A DNA stretch of 64,000 nt, taken from the NCBI RefSeq assembly GCF_027942865.1, contig NC_134526.1, positions 8,784,784 through 8,848,783 on the forward strand, given 5' to 3'. The position numbers and the translations under genes are program-made. Source of the DNA: Odontesthes bonariensis (lineage: Eukaryota; Chordata; Actinopteri; Atheriniformes; Atherinopsidae). The notes beneath the pieces are model-generated. The model saw only the letters and a program-made list of their open reading frames with translations. It had not been told where the DNA came from and made no database searches. Positions 32,001 through 43,773 of the stretch are shown piece by piece; within the stretch, counting starts at the first letter, position 1; every line of letters begins with the position of its first letter.

Positions 32001-35000
32001 CAACAGGCCCAGCCACCCTCTTTGGTTTTACAGCAGGTGGTGCCATCAGGACAACCGGTGGTGTCGTCACAGGGAACATCCTTTAGTTGAACCTGAACAC
32101 TCTGCCTGGGGATTGAAGGTATCTTCTCCACCCAGGGCAGAGAGAACAGGCCATCCTCACATTTCTGTGCCGCCACGTTACATTTTTTACCTTTTGGACA
32201 GCAGTGTGTAAAGTCTTCACAACAAACAGCCTGGGGAGGATATAATCGGACAGATGGACGACAATTAATACACGATTAGCGCCTTTAACTCCAAAGTTTT
32301 ATACAGTTTAATTAGAACTTATAGCATTTATTATCTCACCTCTGGTAGAGGACAACAGGCCCAGCCACCCTCTTTGGTTTTACAGCAGGTGGTGCCATCA
32401 GGACAACCGGTGGTGTCGTCACAGGGAACATCCTTTAGTTGAACCTGAACACTCTGCCTGGGGATTGAAGGTATCTTTTCCACCCAGGGCAGAGAGATCA
32501 GGCCATCTTCACATTTCTGTGCCGCCACGTTACATTTTTTACCTTTTGGACAGCAGTGTGTAAAGTCTTCACAACAAACAGCCTGGGGATGATATAATTG
32601 GACAGATGGACGACCATTTATACACGATTAGCACCTTTATACGGAAGCCCAGAGCGGACGTGGTACGTATAAACTTTTTTTTGATGGTTTTCTCGAGATA
32701 ACGAGTTAATTTACCGATGGTTTTCAAGGCCACTTTTTCTCCCCAGTCCGCCCCTGTTTATATGTGTTTATATGTATTTCTGGCAAAGGTGTACCCATTT
32801 TTACCCCCCTTTCATTGAAAACTGAATAAAGTAGCCTATGAATCAAACATGGAATGTGGAGCGTTTGTATAACAATTCTTCTTGTGAAAATGCACAAAGC
32901 AAATCCCGCTGGTGTGACAAGCATTTAGTATTCTCGAGAGAACGAGTTATTTGTCTCGTTATCTCGAGAAAACGATAACGGCACCTCTCGTGCATCATTC
33001 GGTAACCATGGAGACGGCCTGGTCCCCTCAGCTGGTCACTGATGAAGTTGACCATATCAGCAGGATCACTTAGGTGTAAACGCCTATTGAGCTGCAGTCG
33101 AGCCAGCCGTCTCCTTAAATGACGCGGGCTGATATGAAAGTTATCTCTACAAGACAAACAAATTGCGAACACATAAAACACATATAAACACATATAAACA
33201 GGGGCGGACTGGGGAGAAAAAGTGGCCTCGAAAACCATTGGTAAATTAACTCGTTATCTCGAGAAAACGATCATTGTTTTGTCGAGATAACGACATAATT
33301 ATCTTGTTATCTCGAGAAAACCATCAAAAAAAAGTTTATACGTACCACGTCCGCTCTGGGCTTCCGTACCTTTAACTCCAAAGTTTTATACAGTTTAATT
33401 AGAACTTATAGCATTTGTTATCTCACCTCTGGTAGAGGACAACAGGCCCAGCCACCCTCTTTGGTTTTACAGCAGGTGGTGCCATCAGGACAACCGGTGG
33501 TGTCGTCACAGGGAACATCCTTTAGTTGAACCTGAACACTCTGCCTGGGGATTGAAGGTATCTTTTCCACCCAGGGCAGAGAGAACAGGCCATCTTCACA
33601 TTTCTGTGCCGCCACGTTACATTTTTTACCTTTTGGACAGCAGTGTGTAAAGTCTTCACAACAAACAGCCTGGGGATGATATAATCGGACAGATGGACGA
33701 CCATTTATACACGATTAGCACCTTTATACGGAAGCCCAGAGCGGACGTGGTACGTATAAACTTTTTTTTGATGGTTTTCTCGAGATAACGAGTTAATTTA
33801 CCGATGGTTTTCAAGGCCACTTTTTCTCCCCAGTCCGCCCCTGTTTATATGTGTTTATATGTATTTCTGGCAAAGGTGTACCCATTTTTACCCCCCTTTC
33901 ATTGAAAACTGAATAAAGTAGCCTATGAATCAAACATGGAATGTGGAGCGTTTGTGTAACAATTCTTCTTGTGAAAATGCACACAGCAAATCCCGCTGGT
34001 GTGACAAGCATTTAGTATTCTCGAGAGACCGAGTTATTTATCTCGTTATCTCGAGAAAATGATAACGGCACCTCTCGTGCATCATTTGGTAACCATGGAG
34101 ACGGCCTGGTCCCCTCAGCTGGTCACTGATGAAGTTGACCATATCAGCAGGATCACTTAGGTGTAAAGGGCCGTGTATACTCTCGCAGCAGTGTGTCGCA
34201 GTGAGCTTGTCGCAGACATGACGCAGTTATTTTTGATTTATGCCCACTTTTGAAGCGCGATCTGCGCTATGTTAATCCCCCGCCACAATGCAAGAGGGAC
34301 AATCACGAACAAGGTAGGATTGTGGGTGTGGTAGGTGGCGTGTTTCTCTTCCGGTTACGGAGGTCATTCAACAACCATGGTGACTGGACGAATGCGCACT
34401 TTGATTGAGATGCAGCTGATCGATCTAGAAATAGAAGAAATATTGCTACTACTGGAGCTGGCAGAGAGGCGAAAGAATCGTCACGGTTAGCGTCACCATT
34501 ACCCGGTTAGCAAACAGGAAATACGCATAGTGTAGAGCGGATGTAGAGTTGACCAATCAGAGGCCTCCTTTCTCTCCTCCCTGCGGCGATGTCTGCGGCA
34601 CTGTCTGCGGTGAATTACAATTTTGGGGAGGTGCACCAGAGTGTCTGCGTTAACTGCGACACACACGCAGACAACCTGGTTTCCGAACATAAACCGTCCT
34701 TAAACGCCTATTGAGCTGCAGTCGAGTCAGCCGTCTCCTTAAATGACGCGGGCTGATATGAAAGTTATCTCTACAAGACAAACAAATTGCGAACACATAA
34801 AACACATATAAACACATATAAACAGGGGCGGACTGGGGAGAAAAAGTGGCCTCAAAAACCATTGGTAAATTAACTCGTTATCTCGAGAAAACGATCATTG
34901 TTTTGTCGAGATAACGACATAATTATCTTGTTATCTCGAGAAAACCATCAAAAAAAAGTTTATACGTACCACGTCCGCTCTGGGCTTCCGTACCTTTAAC

Positions 35001-38000
35001 TCCAAAGTTTTATACAGTTTAATTAGAACTTATAGCATTTGTTATCTCACCTCTGGTAGAGGACAACAGGCCCAGCCACCCTCTTTGGTTTTACAGCAGG
35101 TGGTGCCATCAGGACAACCGGTGGTGTCGTCACAGGGAACATCCTTTAGTTGAACCTGAACACTCTGCCTGGGGATTGAAGGTATCTTTTCCACCCAGGG
35201 CAGAGAGAACAGGCCATCTTCACATTTCTGTGCCGCCACGTTACATTTTTTACCTTTTGGACAGCAGTGTGTAAAGTCTTCACAACAAACAGCCTGGGGA
35301 GGATATAATCGGACAGATGGACGACCATTAATACACGATTAGCACCTTTAACTCCAAAGTTTTATACAGTTTAATTAGAACTTATAGCATTTGTTATCTC
35401 ACCTCTGGTAGAGGACAACAGGCCCAGCCACCCTCTTTGGTTTTACAGCAGGTGGTGCCATCAGAACAACCGGTGGTGTCGTCACAGGGAACATCCTTTA
35501 GTTGAACCTGAACACTCTGCCTGGGGATTGAAGGTATCTTTTCCACCCAGGGCAGAGAGAACAGGCCATCTTCACATTTCTGTGCCGCCACGTTACATTT
35601 TTTACCTTTTGGACAGCAGTGTGTAAAGTCTTCACAACAAACAGCCTGGGGAGGATATAATCGGACAGATGGACGACCATTAATACACAATTAGCACCTT
35701 TAACTCCAAAGTTTTATACAGTTTAATTAGAACTTATAGCATTTGTTATCTCACCTCTGGTAGAGGACAACAGGCCCAGCCACCCTCTTTGGTTTTACAG
35801 CAGGTGGTGCCATCAGGACAACCGGTGGTGTCGTCACAGGGAACATCCTTTAGTTGAACCTGAACACTCTGCCTGGGGATTGAAGGTATCTTTTCCACCC
35901 AGGGCAGAGAGAACAGGCCATCCTCACATTTCTGTGCCGCCACGTTACATTTTTTACCTTTTGGACAGCAGTGTGTAAAGTCTTCACAACAAACAGCCTG
36001 GGGAGGATATAATCAGACAGATGGACGACCATTAATACACTATTAGCGCCTTAAACTCCAAAGTTTTATACAGTTTAATTAGAACTTATAGCATTTATTA
36101 TCTCACCTCTGGTAGAGGACAACAGGCCCAGCCACCCTCTTTGGTTTTACAGCAGGTGGTGCCATCAGGACAACCGGTGGTGTCGTCACAGGGAACATCC
36201 TTTAGTTGTACCTGAACACTCTGCCTTAGTATTGTTGGTACTTTCTCTACCCATGGGATGGAGCATGTGTTGTCATCACAGGTCCGTTCAGCCAGGTTAC
36301 ATGTTTTACCTTTTGGACAGCAGTGTGTAAAGTCTTCACAACAAACAGCCTGGGGATGATAAGATGCAACAGATGGGAAACTATCAGAGCTTTACAGATT
36401 AAAAGAAGGACGATGGAAGATGACGAATGTATACCTCAGGTAGAGGACAGCATGCCCAGCCACCCTCTTTGGTTTTACAGCAGCTGGTGCCATCTGGACA
36501 GGCGGCTGTATCATTGCAAGGGACATCATTGACTGAAAGAAAAACCAGCAGGAAAAGAAACCCTTAGTAACATTGGGGAAAAAAAATGAACAGTTTCTTC
36601 CTCTTATGAAAGCTGCGTCTTTGTGATACAAAGCAAAACAGAAGTAAAGACTTTCGAAATATTAAAGTAATCCATCTTAATGGTCAATTTTTGTGGAGTA
36701 ACACATTTCACTGAAATATTCAGGCATTGGCCACATTTAGGGTATTTGGTCAAGAACAGGTGAGCAAGTGCACGTCAGGGCCATTAGTGTTGTACACTGT
36801 GGCTTCTGGGGCAGGACTGGAACAGGGCTGACCCTAACCCTGAACCTCAACAGACCTGCTCTGCAGCATCAGTTTAGTCTAAACAGGAAATACTGTAAGT
36901 TGTAACAACTTTAAGCTGAGTCATTTCATCATGTATGCACTGACACAGCAACAAATTGTACAACATAAAACCCTTGACTTCTGCATGGAAGGGATCTGGT
37001 GTGGCTTTGTTATTCTTCAGTGGGACATTGGTTTGGGTCCGCATGTTTCTTAAAGGAAAAAGACCCCATAAATCAACACAAAGTTGCTCTGAGTAATCAC
37101 CTGTATCTCAAGATGAAACATTTCTATCCTTAAGGGAGTGGTCTTCTCCGGGATGACCACATTCATAACACACTCAGGGTCCCTGAATAGTTTAATAATG
37201 TAATTGTATAGTGTGGCCCTCGCAGTCATAGATTTCAGCCTTGTGACATATCTATGGGAAATGGTGGACTGGAGCTCTGTCACACCAGGAAACATGTAAG
37301 TGTGTTTGTCAACATCTCATGTCACATCTGAAAAGGGGTGTCCTTGGAAAAAATCCAGCAAAGAGATGCATCTGGACCTCCATCGGCTGTTGGCCCAAGC
37401 CTCATCAGAAATGGTCTCCATGGAAGGGTGGCTGTCAGGAAGACGTTCTTAAGGAAGGGAAACAGGGAGAAAAGGCTGAGCTGTGCCAAATGACACAAGA
37501 AGTGGACTGAAAATCAGTGGCAGCAGGTCTGATGGAGGGATGAATCCTCCCCAGAGCCCGGAGCTCAACATTACTGAAGCAGTGTGGGATCATGCTGACA
37601 GAGAACGGTCAACAAAAGGCAGCCCACATCCAAAGAAGAGCTTTGGGATGTCCTTCAAGAAGCCTGGAGAACTAATAGGGTTCAGACTGTGTCAAAGAAT
37701 AAAGGTGATCAGCCAAAACGTTGACTTTGAAGCTTATTAGAAATGTGCCAACCTTGTTGTATTGTACTATATTTACATCTATGTTTACATCTACATGTTT
37801 TAAAAACTTGCACAGTGCTATATGTCCACTAATGCCTACATTGTAATCATTTATGGCCAGATCGACCGTGTGGAATATGTATAGTACATTGTCATGTAGC
37901 CTCGGGTATGTGATAACTGATGTAGCGAGATGTCAAGTTGGTAACTGGTCATTGTTGGTACAGTTGTGCCTTAAACTTTGAGAAACTACACAACATTTTG

Positions 38001-41000
38001 GTATACATTGTCGTTTTTATTTTTATGTATACTTTCTCAAATACTGTGATGCATGATTAAGATCTCACCTGCTTCTGCCTCAGCAACAGATGACACGGGT
38101 ACTTCCTCCTTGGAGAGAGGAACTGGATTGGCTGTGGTGACGTCTGGGTTTTTTTCTTTTTCGGTATCCTCAACTGCTATAGCAGTCACTTCTATCTCAC
38201 TATCTACATTACATACACAGAGTTTTAGACAATGATTGCTCAGTATGAGGAAGTATTTTAGGCATTATGCGCACCACAAACAGGCTGACCTTTCTGGTTC
38301 TCCCAGTCTTCTCTTATCCTGGCAGGGAACTTGGCCCACATTGGTAATTCTTTTTTGGTATACGGGGAAACACATTTCATGTGTCCAATGTCACATGTGG
38401 TGCCTTCAGGGCAGCAGTGTTGCTTATCATTGCAGCACACAGCCTATTTAGACAATAGAATCACATGGAGTATCACCTCAGAACCGTGCAGGATAAGGCA
38501 CAATAAAGACATGATAACTGCACTCAGAGACACCACATGCAAACCCTCCATTTGACTTTTACCTAATTCATAATCTCACTTATGGTATGGAGTGGTATTA
38601 GCATGTAAACCTGTCTGATATGTATGTGTGTAGGATGCTGTACCTTTGGCATTGGACAGCATCCCCACTTGCCCTCTGGAGTTTCACAGCAAGTTGTATC
38701 ATCTGGACACTCCGACACTCCGTCATTGCACAGAACTGTAGTCACAAGCTCTGTAACAATATAACAGGAACAGAAACATTTTAAAAACTGGACAAATGGT
38801 GATTCTAAGCGAGTTTAAGATGAAAAAAACTGGTAGGATTTCAACCTTTCTTGATGCAGGAACGGCTGTCGATGCTGCACTGGTGGCCCTCAGGACAGCA
38901 GTGTTTTCCATCAGAACAGGAGACTCCCTGATGAAAGGATAAGAAGTAAAGTAAGTGAAAGTAAGTGAAAATGTATGAGTGTATTCAGTGATGTGAAACA
39001 AACAAAGATGCTTTCAGACAGGAAGTATGTAACATCTAACTGCACAAACTAAAGGTTGAAAGGTCTTGTGCTAATTAATCAGGAAATTCAAAACCACATG
39101 TAAAGCTGGTCAGTACTTATATTAGACAGATGTGGAGAAATTTTCTGTTTTTTTAAGCCAGAGGCTTCTTCAATAATATAATATACCCATTAAACCAATA
39201 ATAATGGATTACTTTAAACTCATTCAAAAGGGTGAGATACAACACTGTGCAAAGTGTAGAGCCACCCCTCATCTCTTAATATATTGCCAGGAAAACAGGA
39301 AATAGACAGTGATTTATTGAAATATGTGCAAACATAAATGGAAATAAAGTATATAAGGCTCCTTAAAGATAAGCCAGAGTAAATAGAGATAAATTATTGT
39401 GCTACACAGCGTCCAGGTGTGGCATTTTGGAGTGATTTCAAATGTACCTCAAGAATAAAAGATGTTGGCTAAAGTGGAGGGTTTCCACATTCAGATTCTG
39501 GTTGTAAATATGTTTAAGGAAATTTAGAAAATACTTCAAATCTGGTACAAAATATCACTTGTTGGGAGAGACATTATAGCTGTCAAAAAAAGAATTAAAC
39601 AAAATAGTGTCTTGAATATAACTGGTTCAGTAAAGTGCAACAACAAAAATGAAATTCTTCAGGTTTCTTTGATCATCGTCTCAGGAACAACACATTAAAA
39701 TACTTCCTGAAAGGCTGCATGTCTATAAGAGCTGGTTAGGTTACCTTGGCTAGAGGGCAACAGCCAAACTTCGTCAAAGCCTTCAAGCAGGAAAACTCAG
39801 CAGGGCAACGTGACAGATCGGGACAGATGTTATCATCATCCTCACCCATATATGTCTTGATCATCCTGAAAGACTGTGGGAACGAAGAATGATAGAGAAT
39901 CTGAACATTTAATCTTGGTTCATGAACTGTTTGGTATTCTGTCTGTCACGCTTACTTTGGAGAAAGTGGGTTCATCAGCAGAGGTCCTTTCCATCCATGG
40001 GATGGACACAGTGGCATTCACACAGCTGGATGTGGCTGTATTACATAGTGTGTCTGCAGGACAGCAATGGATGTGATCCTCACAGCACTCAGCCTGTGGA
40101 GGCAGCAGCAGTACAGACACTTTGACTACCAAAGTTTCTGAAGGACTATCACACAAGCTGAGTGGGGCTTGTGCTTTTATCTGGTTTGTAAAGTAGTAAA
40201 ACACTACTGACGATGAATAGCACAATTGTTAAATAACTTTTCATTTAGAGTACGAGAGAATAGTTATCTTAGATGTCAATTTTACTATTATATGACTGAG
40301 GAACGAATGATTAACAAGCTGAAGCTGAAGTCTATGAAGACACAACAGCTGGACAACTTAGTTTATGATGAATCACAATAATAAACTAAAATCTAAAGTA
40401 ATCTAAATTAAACTAAAAGCAGCTGACACACAAATTCACAACTGAATACTTGTTAAAAATCTAATCTGAGCCCAGCTAATGCTAGTTTCCTTTTTTGCAT
40501 GCTAATAGCTTTAGCTCTTTATAGTTTGTATGACTGAAGTGAACGTATCTATGTTTGTGGAGATAATAATCAGTATGTTTTTGTTATTTAACTAAATTTA
40601 AGTATCTAAATAAAAACATTAGGTTACTTTAGCTTTAGTTTATGCAAGCTGCAGCTCTTTCAAGCTAACTTTAGCTAGATTTGGCTCTGTAATAGCTCAG
40701 TAGTTGACTGTTAGTTTGAGCTATTTCAAGCTTCAAGTGCTGAGTGACATTTATATTTCTTTGAATAAACATTAAATGGCAGAATAAATGGTGTAAAGAT
40801 CTTCGTATAATTAGTAGGGACTTCTTTTTGGGTTTTGTATGAAAAATGTTTAAAACAAATTTAATAAGCTGATGCACATTTTTTCATGAAAATGCACCTT
40901 TAAGTTATCTACAGGAAACAATTACGGATATAAAACGACTATCGAAACGGTTTGGCCACATAAAAGCACCATTCCAGCTTGCCTGAAGAAGCAACTTGAC

Positions 41001-41450
41001 CCTGGTAAAGTAAAAATGGACTTCTTTGAAGTGCCCCAAAAATGGCTCAAGTCTGGCACGAGTATAGAAACTGAGCCAGGACTTCAACAATTTAAGGTCA
41101 CTGCACATAGTTCATAGTTAGGCCAAATGTGACAAAAAAAATGTGCCAAATCTCTGTCCAAAATGGAGCAAATTCACACACCAAAATCTGACCAAATATA
41201 GCAACTTTTACTGACAGTGAAACTTACGACAGGTATTTATGATTTCTTTGTCGAGAAAAACAGTCACTTTGGGTATTTGGGTATTTGGGTTGTGTGCGGT
41301 GGCATCTACCTGATCAAATAGGCAACAACCATAGCCATTAGTTGGGCTGTTGCAGCAGGTGTGTCCCTCGTGACATCTCCCTCCATCTGGACACTCTTCA
41401 GCACCCACCAGGGCCAGCAGAGCCCAACAGATCACAACCCACCTCTGCAT
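29020..41450 (-). CDS. grn: Progranulin with about 15 granulin modules
   Basis: Minus-strand coding exons: 41310-41450, 39956-40093, 39745-39873, 38846-38927, 38644-38750, 38290-38443, 38069-38203, 36435-36532, 36107-36349, 35755-35997, 35403-35645, 35051-35293, 33427-33669, 32340-32582, 31988-32230, 31642-31878, 30786-31133, 29865-30101, 29466-29723 and 29020-29163. All phases join. A signal peptide ([17 protein letters not shown]) precedes the first module. Each granulin (CC-rich, e.g. [20 protein letters not shown] plus [17 protein letters not shown]) is split across two exons, as in other granulin genes. Progranulin is a secreted and lysosomal glycoprotein cleaved to granulins. Oddities: a near-identical tandem array, an extremely acidic linker (exon 30786-31133), a linker exon without granulin (38069-38203), and a second module lacking two cysteines. 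A noncoding first exon probably ends at 42067 (donor GTAAGG). Confidence 0.95.
32640..33368 (-). mobile_element. Inverted-repeat DNA transposon in a grn intron, copy 1 (IS3EU-like)
   Basis: The element begins TACGGAAGCCCAGAGCGG and ends with its complement, flanked by the 6-bp duplication CCTTTA (32634-32639 and 33369-33374). The first 62 bases match perfectly between the ends; the arms continue with palindromic CTCGTTATCTCGAG-type repeats. On the minus strand 32985-33146 looks like a transposase exon (acceptor TTGTCTTGTAG, donor GAGAG/GTGCC). It encodes [20 protein letters not shown], then [20 protein letters not shown], which resembles the N-terminal part of integrase-core transposases common in fish. 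The TAYGGAAG ends with 6-bp duplications suggest the IS3EU superfamily; that name is an inference. Confidence 0.75.
33727..34992 (-). mobile_element. Inverted-repeat DNA transposon in a grn intron, copy 2 (with nested insert)
   Basis: It has the same ends, the same CCTTTA duplications (33721-33726 and 34993-34998) and the same intron position as copy 1. It is 537 bases longer, because another element sits at 34167-34700. The transposase-like segment of copy 1 is split by that insert. Sharing the exact insertion point means the pair arose by duplication of an already occupied repeat unit, not by two insertions. Confidence 0.8.
34167..34700. mobile_element. Nested 534-bp element with 3-bp TAA duplication
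   Basis: Copy 1 reads GGTGTAAACGCC at the equivalent place. Here the text is GGTG-TAA, 534 bases, TAA-ACGCC. The ends are AGGGCCGTGTAT and, reversed, AGGACGGTTTAT, an imperfect inverted repeat; both ends also carry TGTGTGTCGCAG-like motifs. A 3-bp TAA target fits PIF/Harbinger-type MITEs. No coding capacity. Confidence 0.65.
36533..38068 (-). other. grn intron holding a Tc1-like relic
   Basis: Apart from the relic at 37360-37735, nothing coding is seen. The minus-strand open frame at 37050-37295 is not recognisable. Confidence 0.6.
37360..37735 (+). pseudogene. Tc1-like transposase relic, copy A (3' part)
   Basis: Contains CCCAGAGCCCGGAGCTCAAC and GAAGAGCTTTGGGATGTCCT, decayed from a Tc1-like transposase C-terminus (the [11 protein letters not shown] region), then GTGTCAAAGAATAAAGGTG near the end. 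Many frameshifts and a missing segment before the end. It shares a long alignment with copy B at 56655-57060. Confidence 0.75.
40094..41309 (-). other. First coding intron of grn
   Basis: AT-rich, with many GCTAA/TTTAGCT words around 40460-40740, and no exon or RNA signal recognised. Confidence 0.5.
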
Positions 41451-42066
41451 CTGCAGGCAGAAGGAACAACACACATGCAGAGGATGTGAAAAATGGAAAG
41501 TGAAACCTATGCATGCCTAAGCCCCCCTTTTTAGTGAACATCTAAAATGATGTTTTTTTCCTCAAAAAGTTGTTGAAACTTTTGAATCCAAAGAGCAAAA
41601 ATGATGCTATGGTATTTTCACATGCCAACGGATTATTCTTGACCTTTTCACTGTGACTATGTCAAATATTTTGTTTTATTATAACATTAAGAGGGACAAA
41701 CAAAAAAACAACCCAAACACTGTCTGACACCAACACTTTTTGTTTATTTCCTGATAGACTGACAGTTCCTTTAATGAATGAATAAGCAAACCAAACACAA
41801 TAAGAATTAATATAAAATAACTTTCACTTTCGTTTATCTTACACTTAGATTCCGAATAAACTGGATATTTGTCAAAAGAAACTGATGATACATCATAAAG
41901 ATTAAACCACCGTAATGAAAGCAAGTTAAAACCTAACATTGTTGTTCAAATGTGTGAATCATCAAGTCTTTACAGTTCAGTGACAGTTCAGTGACAGGTA
42001 TTCTTTATTAAGAAAACATTTTGTCAGATAGTTAAGGGTAAAAGAAGAAGATTAGATTGGCCTTAC

Positions 42067-42707
42067 CTTTGTAAAAGACTAAAGAGCTGTTGCGAGCTGC
42101 CAGGTGTTTCACAAACGTATCACCGCAACTCAGCCAAAGTGGCAGACCAACATTGGCTTTAACCCGCCCACAAATGGGAGGGTTAGGAAATAGGTGGTTT
42201 CCAGTTACTCTAAGAAGCCAAACTTCCTGCTTTACGTTTGATCTCTCCTATGAATTTAAGTTTTTAATTATACGGCTGGTCTAAATACGATTTATTTTGT
42301 GTCTACGGAGAAGCTGCGTGCTTCATTATGAAGCAAAGGACACTTGTTTACACGCTGCGGCGCACTGCAGCTTCGACTCCACTAGGCGGCGCCACAGCAA
42401 AGCAGCCACAGGAGCAAACCGAATCCAAGCGCTGATCTACAAATCATATGCGCAGGCCGCTTCCGGTTAATCGTCATAGCTGTCTTCGGGTGCACATGCT
42501 TGTGAAATCCGTGTGAATAGTACGTCAGCGTTTTGTGACATATTCCCACCGAACAGCCTTGGCTGCAAGTTTAGGCCGACTCCGATAACATATTGACGGG
42601 CTCTCTGTTATGAGACTTCCGAAAAAGCTGAGGCACAGCAGACTGGCTCCGAATAACATGGGTGAAGACACCTGTGTTTCACAAAGAGTCTGGCAGCCAA
42701 AGTAGAG
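42067..42707. promoter_or_regulatory. Divergent grn / slc25a39 promoter region
   Basis: A probable grn noncoding exon ends (minus strand) with donor GTAAGG at 42061-42066. A probable slc25a39 noncoding exon ends at 42707 with donor GTGAGT. Between them about 500 bases include an ETS-type CCGGAAG (minus, near 42463-42469) and a CRE-like TACGTCAG (near 42520). The head-to-head arrangement with a short spacer fits a bidirectional housekeeping promoter. Transcription starts are not resolved. Confidence 0.5.
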
Positions 42708-43773
42708 GTGAGTGATGTTAGCTAAAAAAAGGTAAGTGGAGGACGAAAACCGCTCGCTCGGTTTGTCAGCTCAGCTAATCTGGGTTCTAATGCTGGCGGT
42801 TTAAATATTGCACATTTTTAACGACTTTGTGCTCGTCCATTTGATAAATTAGTCGATTTTATCTGAAGCCAAAGTGTTCCTGCTCACCCCTAGAGTGGCC
42901 TAAAATGTACACGTTTTGTTAAAAATTGGAGTTAGCAAGCTAACACTGAAAAAGAACACAGTGTACCAACGCTGGGTTTCATGTACCGTCTATAGGCTGT
43001 GAGGTGTTTCTAAACTTAAAGCCTTAATCTAATGTAAACTGAAGATAGCCTTTGCGTATTCTCCTTTTATCTTGTATTCGGTGTCCATGAGGTGTCATGT
43101 TTGTTCGGGGTTACGTGACAACTCCCCCTGACGCTTTGTGTAACGGTGAAGGACCTTCTCATGTCAGGGCGCACGTTCACAGACGCATGTTTAAGGGCCA
43201 TGTGGCTGTAACCGCCACACTAAAACTGCGATTAAACTCCCGAAACTGGACAAGTCAGGGGAAACAAAAGGCAACCATACTGTCTGTAGGACTAATTTGA
43301 GGCGGCTGATCGTTTTTGAAGGAGTGGATCAGGAGGCGAGGCTGCCACTGGCTGCGTGGTGAGATTTGAGACGCGCATGGAAAAGATAAGCTATCAGAAC
43401 ATTTCAAGCCTTCAAGGACCTTGTTTTACCAACTCCACCTAGACACATCCCGCTCAGTTCAATGAGAAACTAGCCTAGACTTTATTACATGGTAATAATT
43501 GGCTTACTCCTCCAGCTTTGCCTGATTTCCTTTTGGCACTAATTTGGGCATTTATGCAGCACTCACCTTTGATACATAACAGGACTCTGACTCAGCCAAA
43601 AACTCGGAAAATAAGGTTGCTCATCCTTCATAACGCCTCTTGAATTGTTGTTTATAACAGTGGGACTTGGATACTGTTGACAGAATCAGAAGACACCTCA
43701 GAAGTTTTGTGACCGTGCATGACATTCTAAGCGTGACCTGTTATATTTTTCTTTGGTCTGACAGGTGGGCAGG

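Larger units (their letters stand above)
31988..36349 (-). repeat. Coding tandem array in grn, 352-bp period
   Basis: Exon starts at 36107, 35755, 35403 and 35051, and at 32340 and 31988, are each exactly 352 bases apart (243-base exon plus 109-base intron). Six full 81-residue units (31988, 32340, 33427, 35051, 35403, 35755) encode the same protein except for two changes: Phe to Ile in DGLFSLPW of unit 32340, and Pro to Ser in GCPDG of unit 35403. The seventh exon (36107) shares only the 3' part; the unit at 31642 is 237 bases and diverged. The intron text is also nearly identical, including CCAAAGTTTTATACAGTTTA. The spacing is broken only where transposons sit. Confidence 0.95.

Noticed and set aside
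32724-35000. Repeated frames such as MLVTPAGFA and [10 protein letters not shown] within grn introns
   Set aside because: They come from the arms of the inverted-repeat transposons; only the splice-bounded segment at 32985-33146 looks transposase-derived.
31988-36349. Regular 352-bp repeats considered as a CRISPR array or satellite
   Set aside because: The repeats are exons plus introns of grn with conserved splice sites and coding frame, in a eukaryotic genome.
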